A stretch of 64,000 nucleotides of DNA, from NCBI RefSeq assembly GCF_005116675.2, contig NZ_CP050699.1, positions 3,619,001 to 3,683,000 on the forward strand, in the 5' to 3' direction. Below, one piece after another: positions 8,718 through 16,678 of this stretch; positions within the stretch are counted from its first letter, which is position 1, and each line of letters begins with the position of its first letter. The translations under genes and the position numbers were made by a program. The notes below the pieces were generated by a model. The model was not told where the DNA came from. It saw only the letters and a program-made list of their open reading frames with translations, and made no database searches. This stretch comes from Desulfosediminicola ganghwensis. GTDB lineage: Bacteria; Desulfobacterota; Desulfobulbia; Desulfobulbales; Desulfocapsaceae.

Positions 8718-9242
8718 TCAAAGTCCTGTCAGATGTTTCAAAACGTCCTCAAGTTGATTCTGACTGAAGACCTGAACACCGTTTTCCTTCAGTAAGGCTG
8801 TCGTTACACCCACTCCAGATATTTTTGCACCACTGAATGTACCATCGTAGATCATGGTAACCCCACATGATGGACTCCTTTCAGTTAAAATAGCCACCTG
8901 CACCCCGTTTTCCTCACATACTTGCAGGGCCAGTTCAGCTCCCTTGCTGAACTCCTCAGTAACATCAACATCTTGAGCTGTCTTAACCCGGGCGATTCCT
9001 GCAAGTACTGCTTTACCTCCTGTCTCCTCACCGTCCGTTCTGATTTCCGCTGGCGATCTCGGCACGGGCAATCCACCTGCCATTTCAGGACAACAGGGAA
9101 TCATTACACTTTGATCTGATATTTTTTCCAGTAGAGCCTGATCCACCTCCACATCAGAACCATCATAGCGAACCTTTTCACCGGTCAGACAAGCACTGAT
9201 CAATATCCTGACCTTTTCTCCAGCAATGGTTTTACCCGACAT
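8718..9242 (-). CDS. DUF523 family protein
   Basis: 174 aa. The sequence opens ILISACLTGEKVRYDGS, continues with IPCCPEMAGGLPVPRSPAEI and has TERSPSCGVTMIYDGTF and the C-terminal GVGVTTALLKENGVQVF. These motifs define DUF523, a small Cys-containing family found in many bacteria and anaerobes, sometimes fused to DUF1722. Conserved Cys in SACL, PCCPE and SPSCG suggest metal or cluster binding. Function is unknown. The gene is convergent with the DUF2284 gene, another Cys-rich protein, with essentially no intergenic space. Confidence 0.9.
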   Translation of the reverse strand: MSGKTIAGEKVRILISACLTGEKVRYDGSDVEVDQALLEKISDQSVMIPCCPEMAGGLPVPRSPAEIRTDGEETGGKAVLAGIARVKTAQDVDVTEEFSKGAELALQVCEENGVQVAILTERSPSCGVTMIYDGTFSGAKISGVGVTTALLKENGVQVFSQNQLEDVLKHLTGL

Positions 9243-9519
9243 TCGACCAACTCCTCCAAAGACACAAAGATCAACTTATACTACTGTATTTACGTCACAT
9301 AACAGCTAGCATCGGACCCGACATGCCCCTGCATGTACCCCTGAACCGAGGTAAAAGTAACCCCGTTTGACCAGATGTCAGCTATCTCTCTGAACAAAAT
9401 GAAAATATAAATAACCCATACCCAGAAGGGATGCAGCAAGCTTTACAAATTTCATTAAGAATCAAGACACTATCATTAACCTTAATGCAATCAGTTCAAT
9501 TACAACCAGGAGGCACATC

Positions 9520-9975
9520 ATGAAAAGGACTCGAATAGCAATATTGGCAATCGTAATAAGCGGCCTTGGTCTCAATTCAGCCCAGGCAGGTGAAAAAGCA
9601 TTAAACGGTATGCTCATCGGCGCTGGCAGTGGTGCAGTACTTGGCCAGGCTATAGGTCGGGATACAGAATCAACTATCGCCGGCACAGTTGTTGGCAGCA
9701 TAACAGGCCTGGTAATAGGCAGTAGCCTTGATCATGGGAAAACACAATATGCGCACCGTAGGCCTCCTGTAAAACATGTCTATTATCCACCACCGAGATA
9801 TAAACACAAAGCAAAGCATCATCGTCCCCATTATGCACCTCCGAAATATAAGAATTGCACCAAGGTGGTGAAAGTAAAAAACAAACATGGCCATAAAAAA
9901 CGAGTGGTAACCACTACATGCTATGACAGACCTCACAAAGCACGATATCACCACCATCCGGTTGTCTATCGCTAA
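9520..9975 (+). CDS. Glycine-zipper envelope protein with His/Lys-rich tail
   Basis: 151 aa. A signal peptide (IAILAIVISGLGLNSAQA) is followed by a glycine-zipper domain (LNGMLIGAGSGAVLGQAIGR, then IAGTVVGSITGLVIGSSLDHG, residues ~30-75). The rest is very basic and rich in His, Tyr and Pro (RRPPVKHVYYPPP, KHKAKHHRPHYAPPKY), with a Cys pair near the end (NCTKVV, TTTCYDR). Glycine-zipper proteins insert in or associate with the outer or inner membrane. The His-rich tail could bind metal ions, which is inference. A strong RBS (CAGGAGGC) precedes the ATG and a strong terminator follows, so this is a single-gene transcript. Confidence 0.8.
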   Translation: MKRTRIAILAIVISGLGLNSAQAGEKALNGMLIGAGSGAVLGQAIGRDTESTIAGTVVGSITGLVIGSSLDHGKTQYAHRRPPVKHVYYPPPRYKHKAKHHRPHYAPPKYKNCTKVVKVKNKHGHKKRVVTTTCYDRPHKARYHHHPVVYR

Positions 9976-10021
9976 AATATAATCGTTATATTTTCTCTAT
10001 AGTTTCAGCCGTCTCACCTGC

Positions 10022-10062
10022 AAACCAGACGCAACCATCTTGTGGTTGCGTCTGGTTTTTTC
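10022..10062 (+). terminator. Strong intrinsic terminator
   Basis: A 16-bp perfect stem (AAACCAGACGCAACCA at 10022-10037 with its complement at 10043-10058), a 5-nt loop, then a run of T. It ends the glycine-zipper gene transcript. Confidence 0.92.
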
Positions 10063-10084
10063 AACTAAAGTCCATATTTCAAAA

Positions 10085-10290
10085 TGTTATAATATAGACA
10101 TACCTGATTACACCCAAAGCTCAACCGCACGAATCGAAGCGTGAGGGTGAGCAGTTAGGGAAGAGCACAGCCTGAACCTAAGAATGTTTTCCCAGCAACT
10201 TGTTATAATGATTCGATTTCAGGAGGGCTATGAGCTGAATCAACCACCCCTCACCTCTTCAAGCTGAAGCCTGTGGGTAATCATAGTAGA
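10085..10290 (+). ncRNA. Possible structured non-coding RNA
   Basis: This 440 bp gap has no credible ORF but starts with a perfect extended -10 box (TGTTATAAT, 10085-10093). Downstream sequence folds well: GCTCA..CC..CACG pairs with CGTG..GG..TGAGC (about 10119-10152), GGGAA pairs with TTCCC further on, and GTGAGGG near 10141 can pair at long range with CCCTCAC near 10250, flanked by GAAG/CTTC. A second TGTTATAAT occurs at 10201. The promoter and pairings are seen; the existence of a transcript is inference. It matches no riboswitch or 6S, tmRNA or RNase P motif I could recognise. The remaining sequence to 10506 shows nothing. Confidence 0.3.
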
Positions 10291-10539
10291 TTATGTGACT
10301 GATGTTACTACGCTAAAAGATACGTAACGCAAATCGGATTTCATGTTTCATCCCTTCTACCTTTTCACCCTCCCTTCACAAAATTTGGCAAGACAATTGC
10401 TGATGATCAGACAATTCTATAATTTTCCCTATCACTTCCTATTTTCATCTGCAATTTCGGTACCGTATGGTAAGATGCTATTAATTCAATAAGCTAAAAT
10501 AGATTTTTGATAAAATGTCCTGCATTCTCACGTGATTTA

Positions 10540-11988
10540 ATGAAAACAAAGCACCATAGTCAATCATTTATAGGACGCTGCATTTTAGACACCCTGGCTG
10601 GCCTGCGAGAGGGGCTTTCCCGCTTTTCCGGAAACAGTCGCAGTGCTGTCATTTTCTGTCTTAATCCTGGGGATCCCCTGCTTATCTGCGATCCACAGAA
10701 TTTACTTCGAGGGTATGAGCCCAAACTCAAAGATTTATATATAGATAATCAGAGTTGGAGGGACGAAGATTGCCAACGCTACGACCGCAAACTCTACAAC
10801 CGCATAGCACCAGTTGAAAACCTGCAACTTGACGGCCTTATCAGTTATGGAGGCTGCTCGGGTGCTGTATACTATCAGGTCTGGTTCACCGAACACCATC
10901 CAAACATGTGCTCCATCGGCCCGACAGAGCGATGGCTCGAGCACACCGTTCTGCGCTTCTCTCATGATATGGCGAACGAGAGCCGCCTATATACTGGAAT
11001 TTCAGGCAGTTTTCTCAGAGAATACACCACTCACGCGGTGAGAGATTACATTGTCGATCAGGTAAATCTGAGACTTGGGATAGATACCCACGTGCGGATC
11101 TATCAGGCACTAGAATCTGTACTCGGCATCTCAAAAACGCCGGAAGAAGGAGCTGTGCCACATGGAGAACTTATCTTCGTGGAACCACGACTCCTGCACC
11201 AGTTGAACATGATTGCCGAATTCAGCTCGGAGCAGCAACCACAATTAAACCATCATAAGCATATTCGCAAATTGCTGCTCTCTGTTGAGCACAGTAACAA
11301 CAAGTTAGTCTCTAATGGCACCAGAATTCTTGGGGTTTGTGATCAGCATCTACCTGAATTCTGTCTTGTTGCCGATTTTCAGGGAAAACTTGGTTATCTG
11401 CGGCTCAATGACGACCTTGTTTGCAGCTTTGAAGATGGCAGCTTCAACTCCACCACTCATCGAGCTAAGCTTTTCGAAGTCGAGGAAATCCTGCTCGACT
11501 ACGATCTTGACACCAGTGTCAGAAACAGCCTGTTCCAGGTTGTCTCGGCTCTGGTCCACAATGCCGAAACCAACGGTTTTGGCTGTACGCTTGTGGTCGA
11601 TTTGGAAGATGACTACACAGGAATATCAGGGCAACTTCTCACGCCACCAATTGATCTTCAACAGCCAGAGAGCCTTGCCCTCGCTGCAGGCCTTTCCCGC
11701 ACTGATGGAGCCCTGCATATACGTGCTGATCAGTATCTCCATGCCTTCGCCTGCCTTCTCGACGGCTTGAGCATCCCTGGAGAGGATAGAGCCCGCGGCG
11801 CCCGCTACAACTCTGCGCTCAGGTTTACTGCTATTAGAAATAATAGCATTGTAATAGTCGTCTCCTCAGATCGCCCGGTATCCGTTATATATAGAGGGGT
11901 TGAGGCTCGTAAACGCCACCCGTTCACGCCGGCTGACTTCTGCTCACTCTCTACTGAATTACTCAGCACCTGGCTTGGCAGTGACTAG
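10540..11988 (+). CDS. Divergent DAC-domain (diadenylate cyclase-like) protein
   Basis: About 482 aa from the ATG at 10540 (an in-frame TTG at 10507 would add 11 residues; neither has a clear RBS). The C-terminal ~130 residues resemble the DisA_N/DAC fold that makes c-di-AMP from two ATP. A DGA motif lies in GLSRTDGALHIRAD, and RGARYNSALRFTA occupies the place of the usual GTRHRAA, followed by a beta-strand SIVIVVSSD. The N-terminal ~340 residues are a sensor-like region (ISYGGCSGAVYYQVWF, GPTERWLEHTVLRF) like those attached to DAC domains in predicted signalling proteins. Note RYN instead of RHR at the ATP-contact motif. Cytoplasmic, no membrane segments. Nucleotide cyclase activity is plausible but not certain. 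A terminator follows. Confidence 0.7.
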   Translation: MKTKHHSQSFIGRCILDTLAGLREGLSRFSGNSRSAVIFCLNPGDPLLICDPQNLLRGYEPKLKDLYIDNQSWRDEDCQRYDRKLYNRIAPVENLQLDGLISYGGCSGAVYYQVWFTEHHPNMCSIGPTERWLEHTVLRFSHDMANESRLYTGISGSFLREYTTHAVRDYIVDQVNLRLGIDTHVRIYQALESVLGISKTPEEGAVPHGELIFVEPRLLHQLNMIAEFSSEQQPQLNHHKHIRKLLLSVEHSNNKLVSNGTRILGVCDQHLPEFCLVADFQGKLGYLRLNDDLVCSFEDGSFNSTTHRAKLFEVEEILLDYDLDTSVRNSLFQVVSALVHNAETNGFGCTLVVDLEDDYTGISGQLLTPPIDLQQPESLALAAGLSRTDGALHIRADQYLHAFACLLDGLSIPGEDRARGARYNSALRFTAIRNNSIVIVVSSDRPVSVIYRGVEARKRHPFTPADFCSLSTELLSTWLGSD

Positions 11989-12038
11989 GCCCGGATTACT
12001 TGATGCTTTCCGCACAGCAGAATCAGACACACAACAAA

Positions 12039-12074
12039 AAAGGCCATATGAAATAGTTATTTCATATGGCCTTT
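12039..12074 (-). terminator. Terminator between convergent genes
   Basis: AAAGGCCATATGAAAT (12039-12054) pairs perfectly with ATTTCATATGGCCTTT (12059-12074) around a 4-nt loop. The T-run lies on the minus-strand side (A-run at 12035-12040 on plus), so it best serves the minus-strand gene at 12096-12350. It also closes the DAC gene. Confidence 0.88.
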
Positions 12075-12095
12075 AGATAATGTATTCCCTGTAAA

Positions 12096-12350
12096 TCAGT
12101 CTTCCAGCACCCAGTCTGGTATATGATTCAGGATATAATTCTGTACAGCTTCTTTCTGCTCCCCTTTGGCTACTTCTCCAACGGCATTTACCGTTTCTTC
12201 GAAGTCAAACCAACAGAGTTCTCTATCGTCAGTTGAGTAAACTGTCAGGATACGGCGATTTGTCTGCTCGATATCCTCTTCCTCCTGAATGGCACCTACA
12301 ATGTTGACTGCCTGTTCATAGCTGAGGAAGGTAATTTTATCTTCACCCAT
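12096..12350 (-). CDS. Small acidic conserved hypothetical protein
   Basis: 84 aa, acidic, no signal peptide or membrane segment (EDKITFLSYEQAVNIVGAIQ, LCWFDFEETVNAVGEV, PDWVLED). Two similar halves (YEQAVNIVGAIQEEED and FEETVNAVGEVAKGEQ) suggest a duplicated helical element. I do not recognise the family. It lies 72 bp downstream of rpmB on the same strand but a terminator stands between them; its own terminator follows. The start ATG at 12350 has GAGGTGATGAT just upstream, an acceptable RBS. Confidence 0.7.
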   Translation of the reverse strand: MGEDKITFLSYEQAVNIVGAIQEEEDIEQTNRRILTVYSTDDRELCWFDFEETVNAVGEVAKGEQKEAVQNYILNHIPDWVLED

Positions 12351-12364
12351 ATCATCACCTCAAA

Positions 12365-12400
12365 CGGAAAAAGGCGAGTAGGATAAGCTCCACTCGCCTT
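12365..12400 (-). terminator. rpmB terminator
   Basis: AAGGCGAGT (12371-12379) pairs with ACTCGCCTT (12392-12400). On the minus strand the stem is followed by a T-run (plus-strand AAAAA at 12368-12372). It separates rpmB from the small gene downstream. Confidence 0.8.
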
Positions 12401-12422
12401 AATTATTATGTATGGTTTCGAA

Positions 12423-12617
12423 TCAGGCTGGTTTTACAACAGACCCTGAACGAATACAACGGGTACAAACACGAGCGCGCTTAACACCACCGTTAGCAGT
12501 TACCATACGGACCTGCTTAAGATTAGGCAACCAACGCCTTCTGGTCTTGTTATGGGCGTGTGATACATTGTTACCGGTTACTGGTCCTTTTCCACAAACT
12601 TCACATACTTTGGCCAT
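12423..12617 (-). CDS. rpmB: 50S ribosomal protein L28
   Basis: 64 aa, normal length. It starts [20 protein letters not shown] and carries the L28 core ([14 protein letters not shown]) and VCTRCIRSG. The two CxxC pairs (CEVC, CTRC) mark the zinc-binding C+ form of L28. Structural protein of the large subunit. A good RBS (AAGGAGAATTGCA) precedes the ATG. It is transcribed alone, away from a 1.1 kb empty stretch. Confidence 0.97.
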   Translation of the reverse strand: MAKVCEVCGKGPVTGNNVSHAHNKTRRRWLPNLKQVRMVTANGGVKRARVCTRCIRSGSVVKPA

Positions 12618-13715
12618 TGCAATTCTCCTTATATACCTTTTTTCTCCTCAGTCCCCCAAATACGAAAGGTGGAGAAGAATTAGAAAATGTGTGCGACAAA
12701 TGAAATCAAGAACGTCCTTTATTACAATCTTTCGTAAGCGATAGCAAGATGTTTTGTTCCAAAACTACGATTTATCATCGTCCCCTGCCTCTGCTACGCT
12801 TGCATGAGACGCTCATTTCCTTAGTTATACGTGTCTTTTCTGCTAACAATATATTTTTTCGAATTCAGAATTTGGCTTACGAATTTTTAACAACACCCGA
12901 TTAACGATTCTTTCCAGCAAATTACTTTCGCTTTATCAAATTTTCGCATGAGCCATAGGGCCTGAGATATTCGGTCACCTTGCATCCAGTTTATGAAATA
13001 GTAACATTCAGCTGGCATCTTTGCCAGTGGCGGTCAGATGGTCGGAGCTCCTGACGAGATCTGTCTATAGTATATTGCAGACCCAGAATGTAATCACAAT
13101 TGGCACTGGCACAACTTCCGCCTTAGTGGCCAAACCGGTCCCTTGCTACCTTTCTTTTACTTACCACATGACCTGACCGATAATAAGCCCATGTTTTTTT
13201 GTCAATAATTCAGCATGATGATTTGGCTTGTTTTCATATTCCATGATATACTCGATCTCATATTGTTTAGCAGGGAAACAGTCATTTATCAAACCTAGTC
13301 CAAACAATACATTGTCCTACCTTAGGCTCTAGACACATAGACATAGCCTGAACCATGTATGCGTCATTATTGAAATACACGCGACTTTTGGGTACCAACC
13401 AAATCATACTGCTTAACATTAGATAATTTACTAATTGTTCGAAATTGTTGTCTATATATCGGCCTATCCTTACCTTGATCATATTGAGGATTTGCGGGTC
13501 TATTTCCTTCAGCAGACTAATAATATTCAGGTTATTGACTATCCTGAAGTTACGTCTATAATGCGCCATTTAACCTTACATGACTTTCTCCGACGAACCG
13601 ATAGCTATGTAAGAGATGTGCCTTGAAATGTATAGATTTTTTCCATTGCATTTCTAAGTTTTGCATGGTAGCTAAAAAAGCATTATTAACAATTATTCTC
13701 ATTAACGGATAGTGC
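12618..13715. other. 1.1 kb AT-rich gap without a convincing gene
   Basis: Between rpmB and resB I see no recognisable gene, RNA or repeat. Two overlapping open frames on opposite strands (13282-13569 minus, 13435-13626 plus) have no family resemblance. Only the minus one has a faint RBS (AAGG 6 bp upstream of its ATG). The first ~100 bp must hold the rpmB promoter (minus strand) and the last ~100 bp the resB promoter. It is unusually long for this gene-dense region and could be decayed sequence. Confidence 0.5.
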
Positions 13716-15026
13716 ATGAAAGACAAAAATTCAGTCTGGAGCTTTTTTGCTTCGGTAAAACTCGCCCTTTTCACCCTCAGTGCCATATCTATTACAGCCA
13801 TCATTGGAACTGTAATACCACAGAACCAGAAATTTGGTTTGTATGCGCAGCAATATGGTGACACTGCCGCCCAGGTCATCAAGGTTCTTGATCTTCATGA
13901 TATGTATGGTTCATGGTGGTTTCTTGGTCTGCTGGGGTTATTGAGCGCCAATATTATCATCTGTTCTATCGATAGATTCCCTACTGCCTGGAAACAGATG
14001 ACAACAGATCAGTCTGGCATCGCCATTGCCAAGATTGAAAAAATGGCCTTGAGCCATCGTATCCCCGCAAGAGAAAAGCTTTCACCTGATGAAGTGAAAA
14101 CTGTCCTGAAAAATGAAGGGTGGAAACTCACCACCAAAACTTCCGATGATGGCACGGTTATAGCCGGACAAAAAGGGAACTGGTCAAGAATGGGTGTTTA
14201 TCTCGTTCACACTTCAATGCTTGTCATCTTCATCGGCGCTATGATCGGTCACTTCTTCGGCTTTAAAGCCAGCGTATTTCTTCCTGAGACGAGAGTTACA
14301 GACAAAGTTTACGCTGCCGGCCACAGATCACCCATTGATCTCGGCTTTGAACTGCGATGCGATTTTTTCACTATCGACTTCTATGACAATGGGATGGCGA
14401 AAAAATATGTTTCCGGCCTCACAGTGCTGGAAGACGGCAAAGCCCCTTTTTCCACTGAGATCGCCGTAAATACGCCGCTTAAACATAATGGCATCACCTT
14501 CTACCAGGCAAGTTACGAAGGTTATAAGGATTTCGTATTCAAACTCACTGATCCCGCGGACGGGACTGTGCATACCTTCATTGCACCGTTCCAGGAGCAG
14601 GTTGAATGGAAAGATAAAGACATAGTATTTGGTGTTGTAAATGCCGAAGCCTTTCGAGACCACGTAACACGCATCAAAATCTGGTTCAAAGAAGGCAACT
14701 CCGAACCTGTCGAATTCTGGGTTGATGATAATGGCATTCAGGAAGTCGCTTCAGTATCTGGAGCACCCTATAGCCTCCAGGCAAAGCAGATGTACGCCAC
14801 CGGGCTTCAAGTCGCCAAAGACCCGGGCGTCTGGCTGGTGTATCTCGGATTTTTCATGATGCTGGCAGGGTTGTACTTTTCATTCTTCACGTCACATAAA
14901 CGAGTCTGGATTGTTACCGGACAGGGACGCGAAGTATTGGTTGCCGGCTCAGCGAACAAGAACAAAGAAGGTTTTGAAAAAAATTTCACAACGCTCACTG
15001 ATAAGCTCACAGATAAACTCGCATAA
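13716..15026 (+). CDS. resB: Cytochrome c biogenesis protein ResB/Ccs1
   Basis: 436 aa membrane protein of System II cytochrome c maturation. With CcsA it exports haem and ligates it to apocytochrome CXXCH motifs outside the membrane. Four hydrophobic segments are visible: near the N-terminus (LALFTLSAISITAIIGTVIP), at WWFLGLLGLLSANIIICS, at YLVHTSMLVIFIGAMIGH and at VWLVYLGFFMMLAGLYFSFF. A large periplasmic domain lies between the third and fourth. The start MKDKNSVWSFFASVKL is characteristic of the family. It is followed by ccsA (95 bp) and a tetrahaem cytochrome c3 gene, a clear functional neighbourhood. Confidence 0.93.
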   Translation: MKDKNSVWSFFASVKLALFTLSAISITAIIGTVIPQNQKFGLYAQQYGDTAAQVIKVLDLHDMYGSWWFLGLLGLLSANIIICSIDRFPTAWKQMTTDQSGIAIAKIEKMALSHRIPAREKLSPDEVKTVLKNEGWKLTTKTSDDGTVIAGQKGNWSRMGVYLVHTSMLVIFIGAMIGHFFGFKASVFLPETRVTDKVYAAGHRSPIDLGFELRCDFFTIDFYDNGMAKKYVSGLTVLEDGKAPFSTEIAVNTPLKHNGITFYQASYEGYKDFVFKLTDPADGTVHTFIAPFQEQVEWKDKDIVFGVVNAEAFRDHVTRIKIWFKEGNSEPVEFWVDDNGIQEVASVSGAPYSLQAKQMYATGLQVAKDPGVWLVYLGFFMMLAGLYFSFFTSHKRVWIVTGQGREVLVAGSANKNKEGFEKNFTTLTDKLTDKLA

Positions 15027-15121
15027 TAGCCAGTCACTTAGAGACACTACCAGGCCGAGCCTGAGTTCTGACCTGTTAGCCAGTCATGCACTGGCAAAGG
15101 AAAATATACGGAGCCTTACGA

Positions 15122-15970
15122 ATGGACAGTTCACAATTAATTGGTATCACAACCTTCACCTACCTGTTTTCAAGTCTTCTTTACGTCGGTATTCTGGTCT
15201 TTAAAGCCGAGCGTCAGGTTGGTAAAGCTGCGACATTTTTCACCCTTGCCGCCCTTATCATCCAAACCATCGGTATAGGCTTGAGGTGGTATGAATCGTA
15301 CGAATTGGGAATTGGGCGAGCCCCATTGACCAACATGTATGAATCTGTAGTCTTTTTTGCCTGGGCAATCGTCGCCTTCTACCTTTTTCTTGAATGGAAA
15401 ATTAAAACCAGGGTAATTGGAGCCTTTGCAATACCATTTGCTTTTCTCGCAATGGCGTACGCCTCTTTTTCTTCAGTTAACAAGGCTATCACGCCACTAC
15501 TCCCGGCTTTGCAGTCAAACTGGCTTATTGCGCATGTTGTTACCTGCTTTATCGGTTATGCCGCTTTTGCCGTTGCCGCAGGGCTAAGCCTGATGTACCT
15601 GGTCAAAAGTACAGTCGGCGACAATATTCGTCCCGGATCAGTGCTTGACTCTATTCCGACGCTCAAGGTGATAGACGACATCACCTATAAAAGCATGATA
15701 TTTGGTTTTATCTGGCTGACTGCAGGGATCATTACCGGTGCAATCTGGGCTAATTCCGCCTGGGGTACCTACTGGAGTTGGGATCCTAAAGAGACCTGGT
15801 CATTAATAACCTGGTTTGTTTATGCTGTTACCCTTCACGTCCGCTATACCCGTGGCTGGAGCGGCAAAAGAATTGCCTGGTTATCGCTGCTTGGTTTCAT
15901 CTCTGTTCTCTTTACCTATTATGGTGTAAACTTCTTATTGTCAGGCTTACATAGTTATGGCTCAAACTAA
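15122..15970 (+). CDS. ccsA: Cytochrome c biogenesis protein CcsA/ResC
   Basis: 282 aa, about eight membrane segments, the haem-handling partner of ResB in System II. The tryptophan-rich haem-binding signature is intact (WGTYWSWDPKETWSLITW), with conserved His residues in flanking segments (WLIAHVVTCF, YAVTLHVRYTRGW, SGLHSYGSN). I take the ATG at 15122 (MDSSQLIGITTF) because GGAG lies 8 bp upstream; a longer frame from 15086 lacks such a site. It probably forms an operon with resB. Confidence 0.93.
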   Translation: MDSSQLIGITTFTYLFSSLLYVGILVFKAERQVGKAATFFTLAALIIQTIGIGLRWYESYELGIGRAPLTNMYESVVFFAWAIVAFYLFLEWKIKTRVIGAFAIPFAFLAMAYASFSSVNKAITPLLPALQSNWLIAHVVTCFIGYAAFAVAAGLSLMYLVKSTVGDNIRPGSVLDSIPTLKVIDDITYKSMIFGFIWLTAGIITGAIWANSAWGTYWSWDPKETWSLITWFVYAVTLHVRYTRGWSGKRIAWLSLLGFISVLFTYYGVNFLLSGLHSYGSN

Positions 15971-16025
15971 GACTACTGCACATTGTGGTACTATTCTGAC
16001 TAATAATTTTAGGTATTTATGCTGT

Positions 16026-16054
16026 TTGACAAATTTAAGCAATCGCTGTATAAG
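16026..16054 (+). promoter_or_regulatory. Consensus sigma-70 promoter of the cytochrome c3 gene
   Basis: TTGACA at 16026-16031, a 17-bp spacer, and TATAAG at 16049-16054, 67 bp upstream of the cytochrome start codon. Both boxes are near consensus, fitting a highly expressed cytochrome. Confidence 0.75.
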
Positions 16055-16120
16055 TAGGAAAAATCAGCTTTGTATTAACCTCAAACCTGCACCATTAACC
16101 TGAATAAAGAGGAAAAGACC

Positions 16121-16543
16121 ATGGTTAAAAAGGTACTCGTAGCTATAGCTACTTCGGCACTCATCTTCTGCGGTATTGCCACATTAAATGCTGCTGACAT
16201 GGGGCCGGCCGAAATTACTATCGAGAACCCTGACGCGAAAAAGCCAAAGCCAGCTTATTTCCCACACAAGGCTCATCAGGATGCTGGCCTTGCCTGTGCT
16301 GAATGCCATCACGGAATGGGTGATGATGGTGCGCAGGTTGCCTACGAGGAGGGGCAGGCTATCCAGAAATGTGCTGAATGCCATAATTCTGACGTTCTCG
16401 CAGGGAAGACTAAGGGCAAAGATAAACTTGACACTCTCAAAGGCGCTTTCCACGCAAACTGCCTTGCCTGTCACAAGGAAGTTGCCGAAAAAGATGAGGC
16501 CAAAAAAGATCTCAAGAAGTGCTCTACCTGCCACAAAAAGTAA
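16121..16543 (+). CDS. Class III cytochrome c (tetrahaem cytochrome c3)
   Basis: 140 aa periplasmic electron carrier. A signal peptide (VLVAIATSALIFCGIATLNA) is followed by the c3 fold with four CXXCH haem motifs: CAECHH, CAECHN, CLACHK and CSTCHK. Extra His for bis-His ligation lie at FPHKAHQDAG and FHANC. Cytochrome c3 passes electrons from periplasmic hydrogenases or formate dehydrogenases to membrane complexes in sulfate reducers, and also to extracellular routes. It has its own promoter and a strong terminator, just downstream of the resB-ccsA maturation genes. A good RBS (AGAGGAAAAGACC) precedes the ATG. Confidence 0.96.
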   Translation: MVKKVLVAIATSALIFCGIATLNAADMGPAEITIENPDAKKPKPAYFPHKAHQDAGLACAECHHGMGDDGAQVAYEEGQAIQKCAECHNSDVLAGKTKGKDKLDTLKGAFHANCLACHKEVAEKDEAKKDLKKCSTCHKK

Positions 16544-16572
16544 TAAGATAACCGGCTATATTGCATAAAATC

Positions 16573-16613
16573 AAAAAAGGCTGGCAATCCGAAATCGGAT
16601 TGCCAGCCTTTTT
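16573..16613. terminator. Bidirectional terminator, cytochrome c3 / glyS
   Basis: An 18-bp stem (16574-16591 with 16596-16613, core GGCTGGCAATCCG) around a 4-nt loop, with A-run before and T-run after. It can terminate the cytochrome gene (plus) and glyS (minus). Confidence 0.93.
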
Positions 16614-16678
16614 GTGTTTCTCAGCAATAATCTCATATGGGCTGCGGCAACATGGCTACAGCCCCACTTCAGATCATC

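Noticed and set aside
10085-10290. 6S RNA, tmRNA or c-di-GMP/c-di-AMP riboswitch identity for the structured gap
   Set aside because: None of the conserved core motifs of these RNAs could be recognised, so it is left as an unnamed candidate.
13282-13626. Overlapping frames on opposite strands in the 1.1 kb gap
   Set aside because: AT-rich, no recognisable motif; a faint RBS on one is not enough to call a gene.
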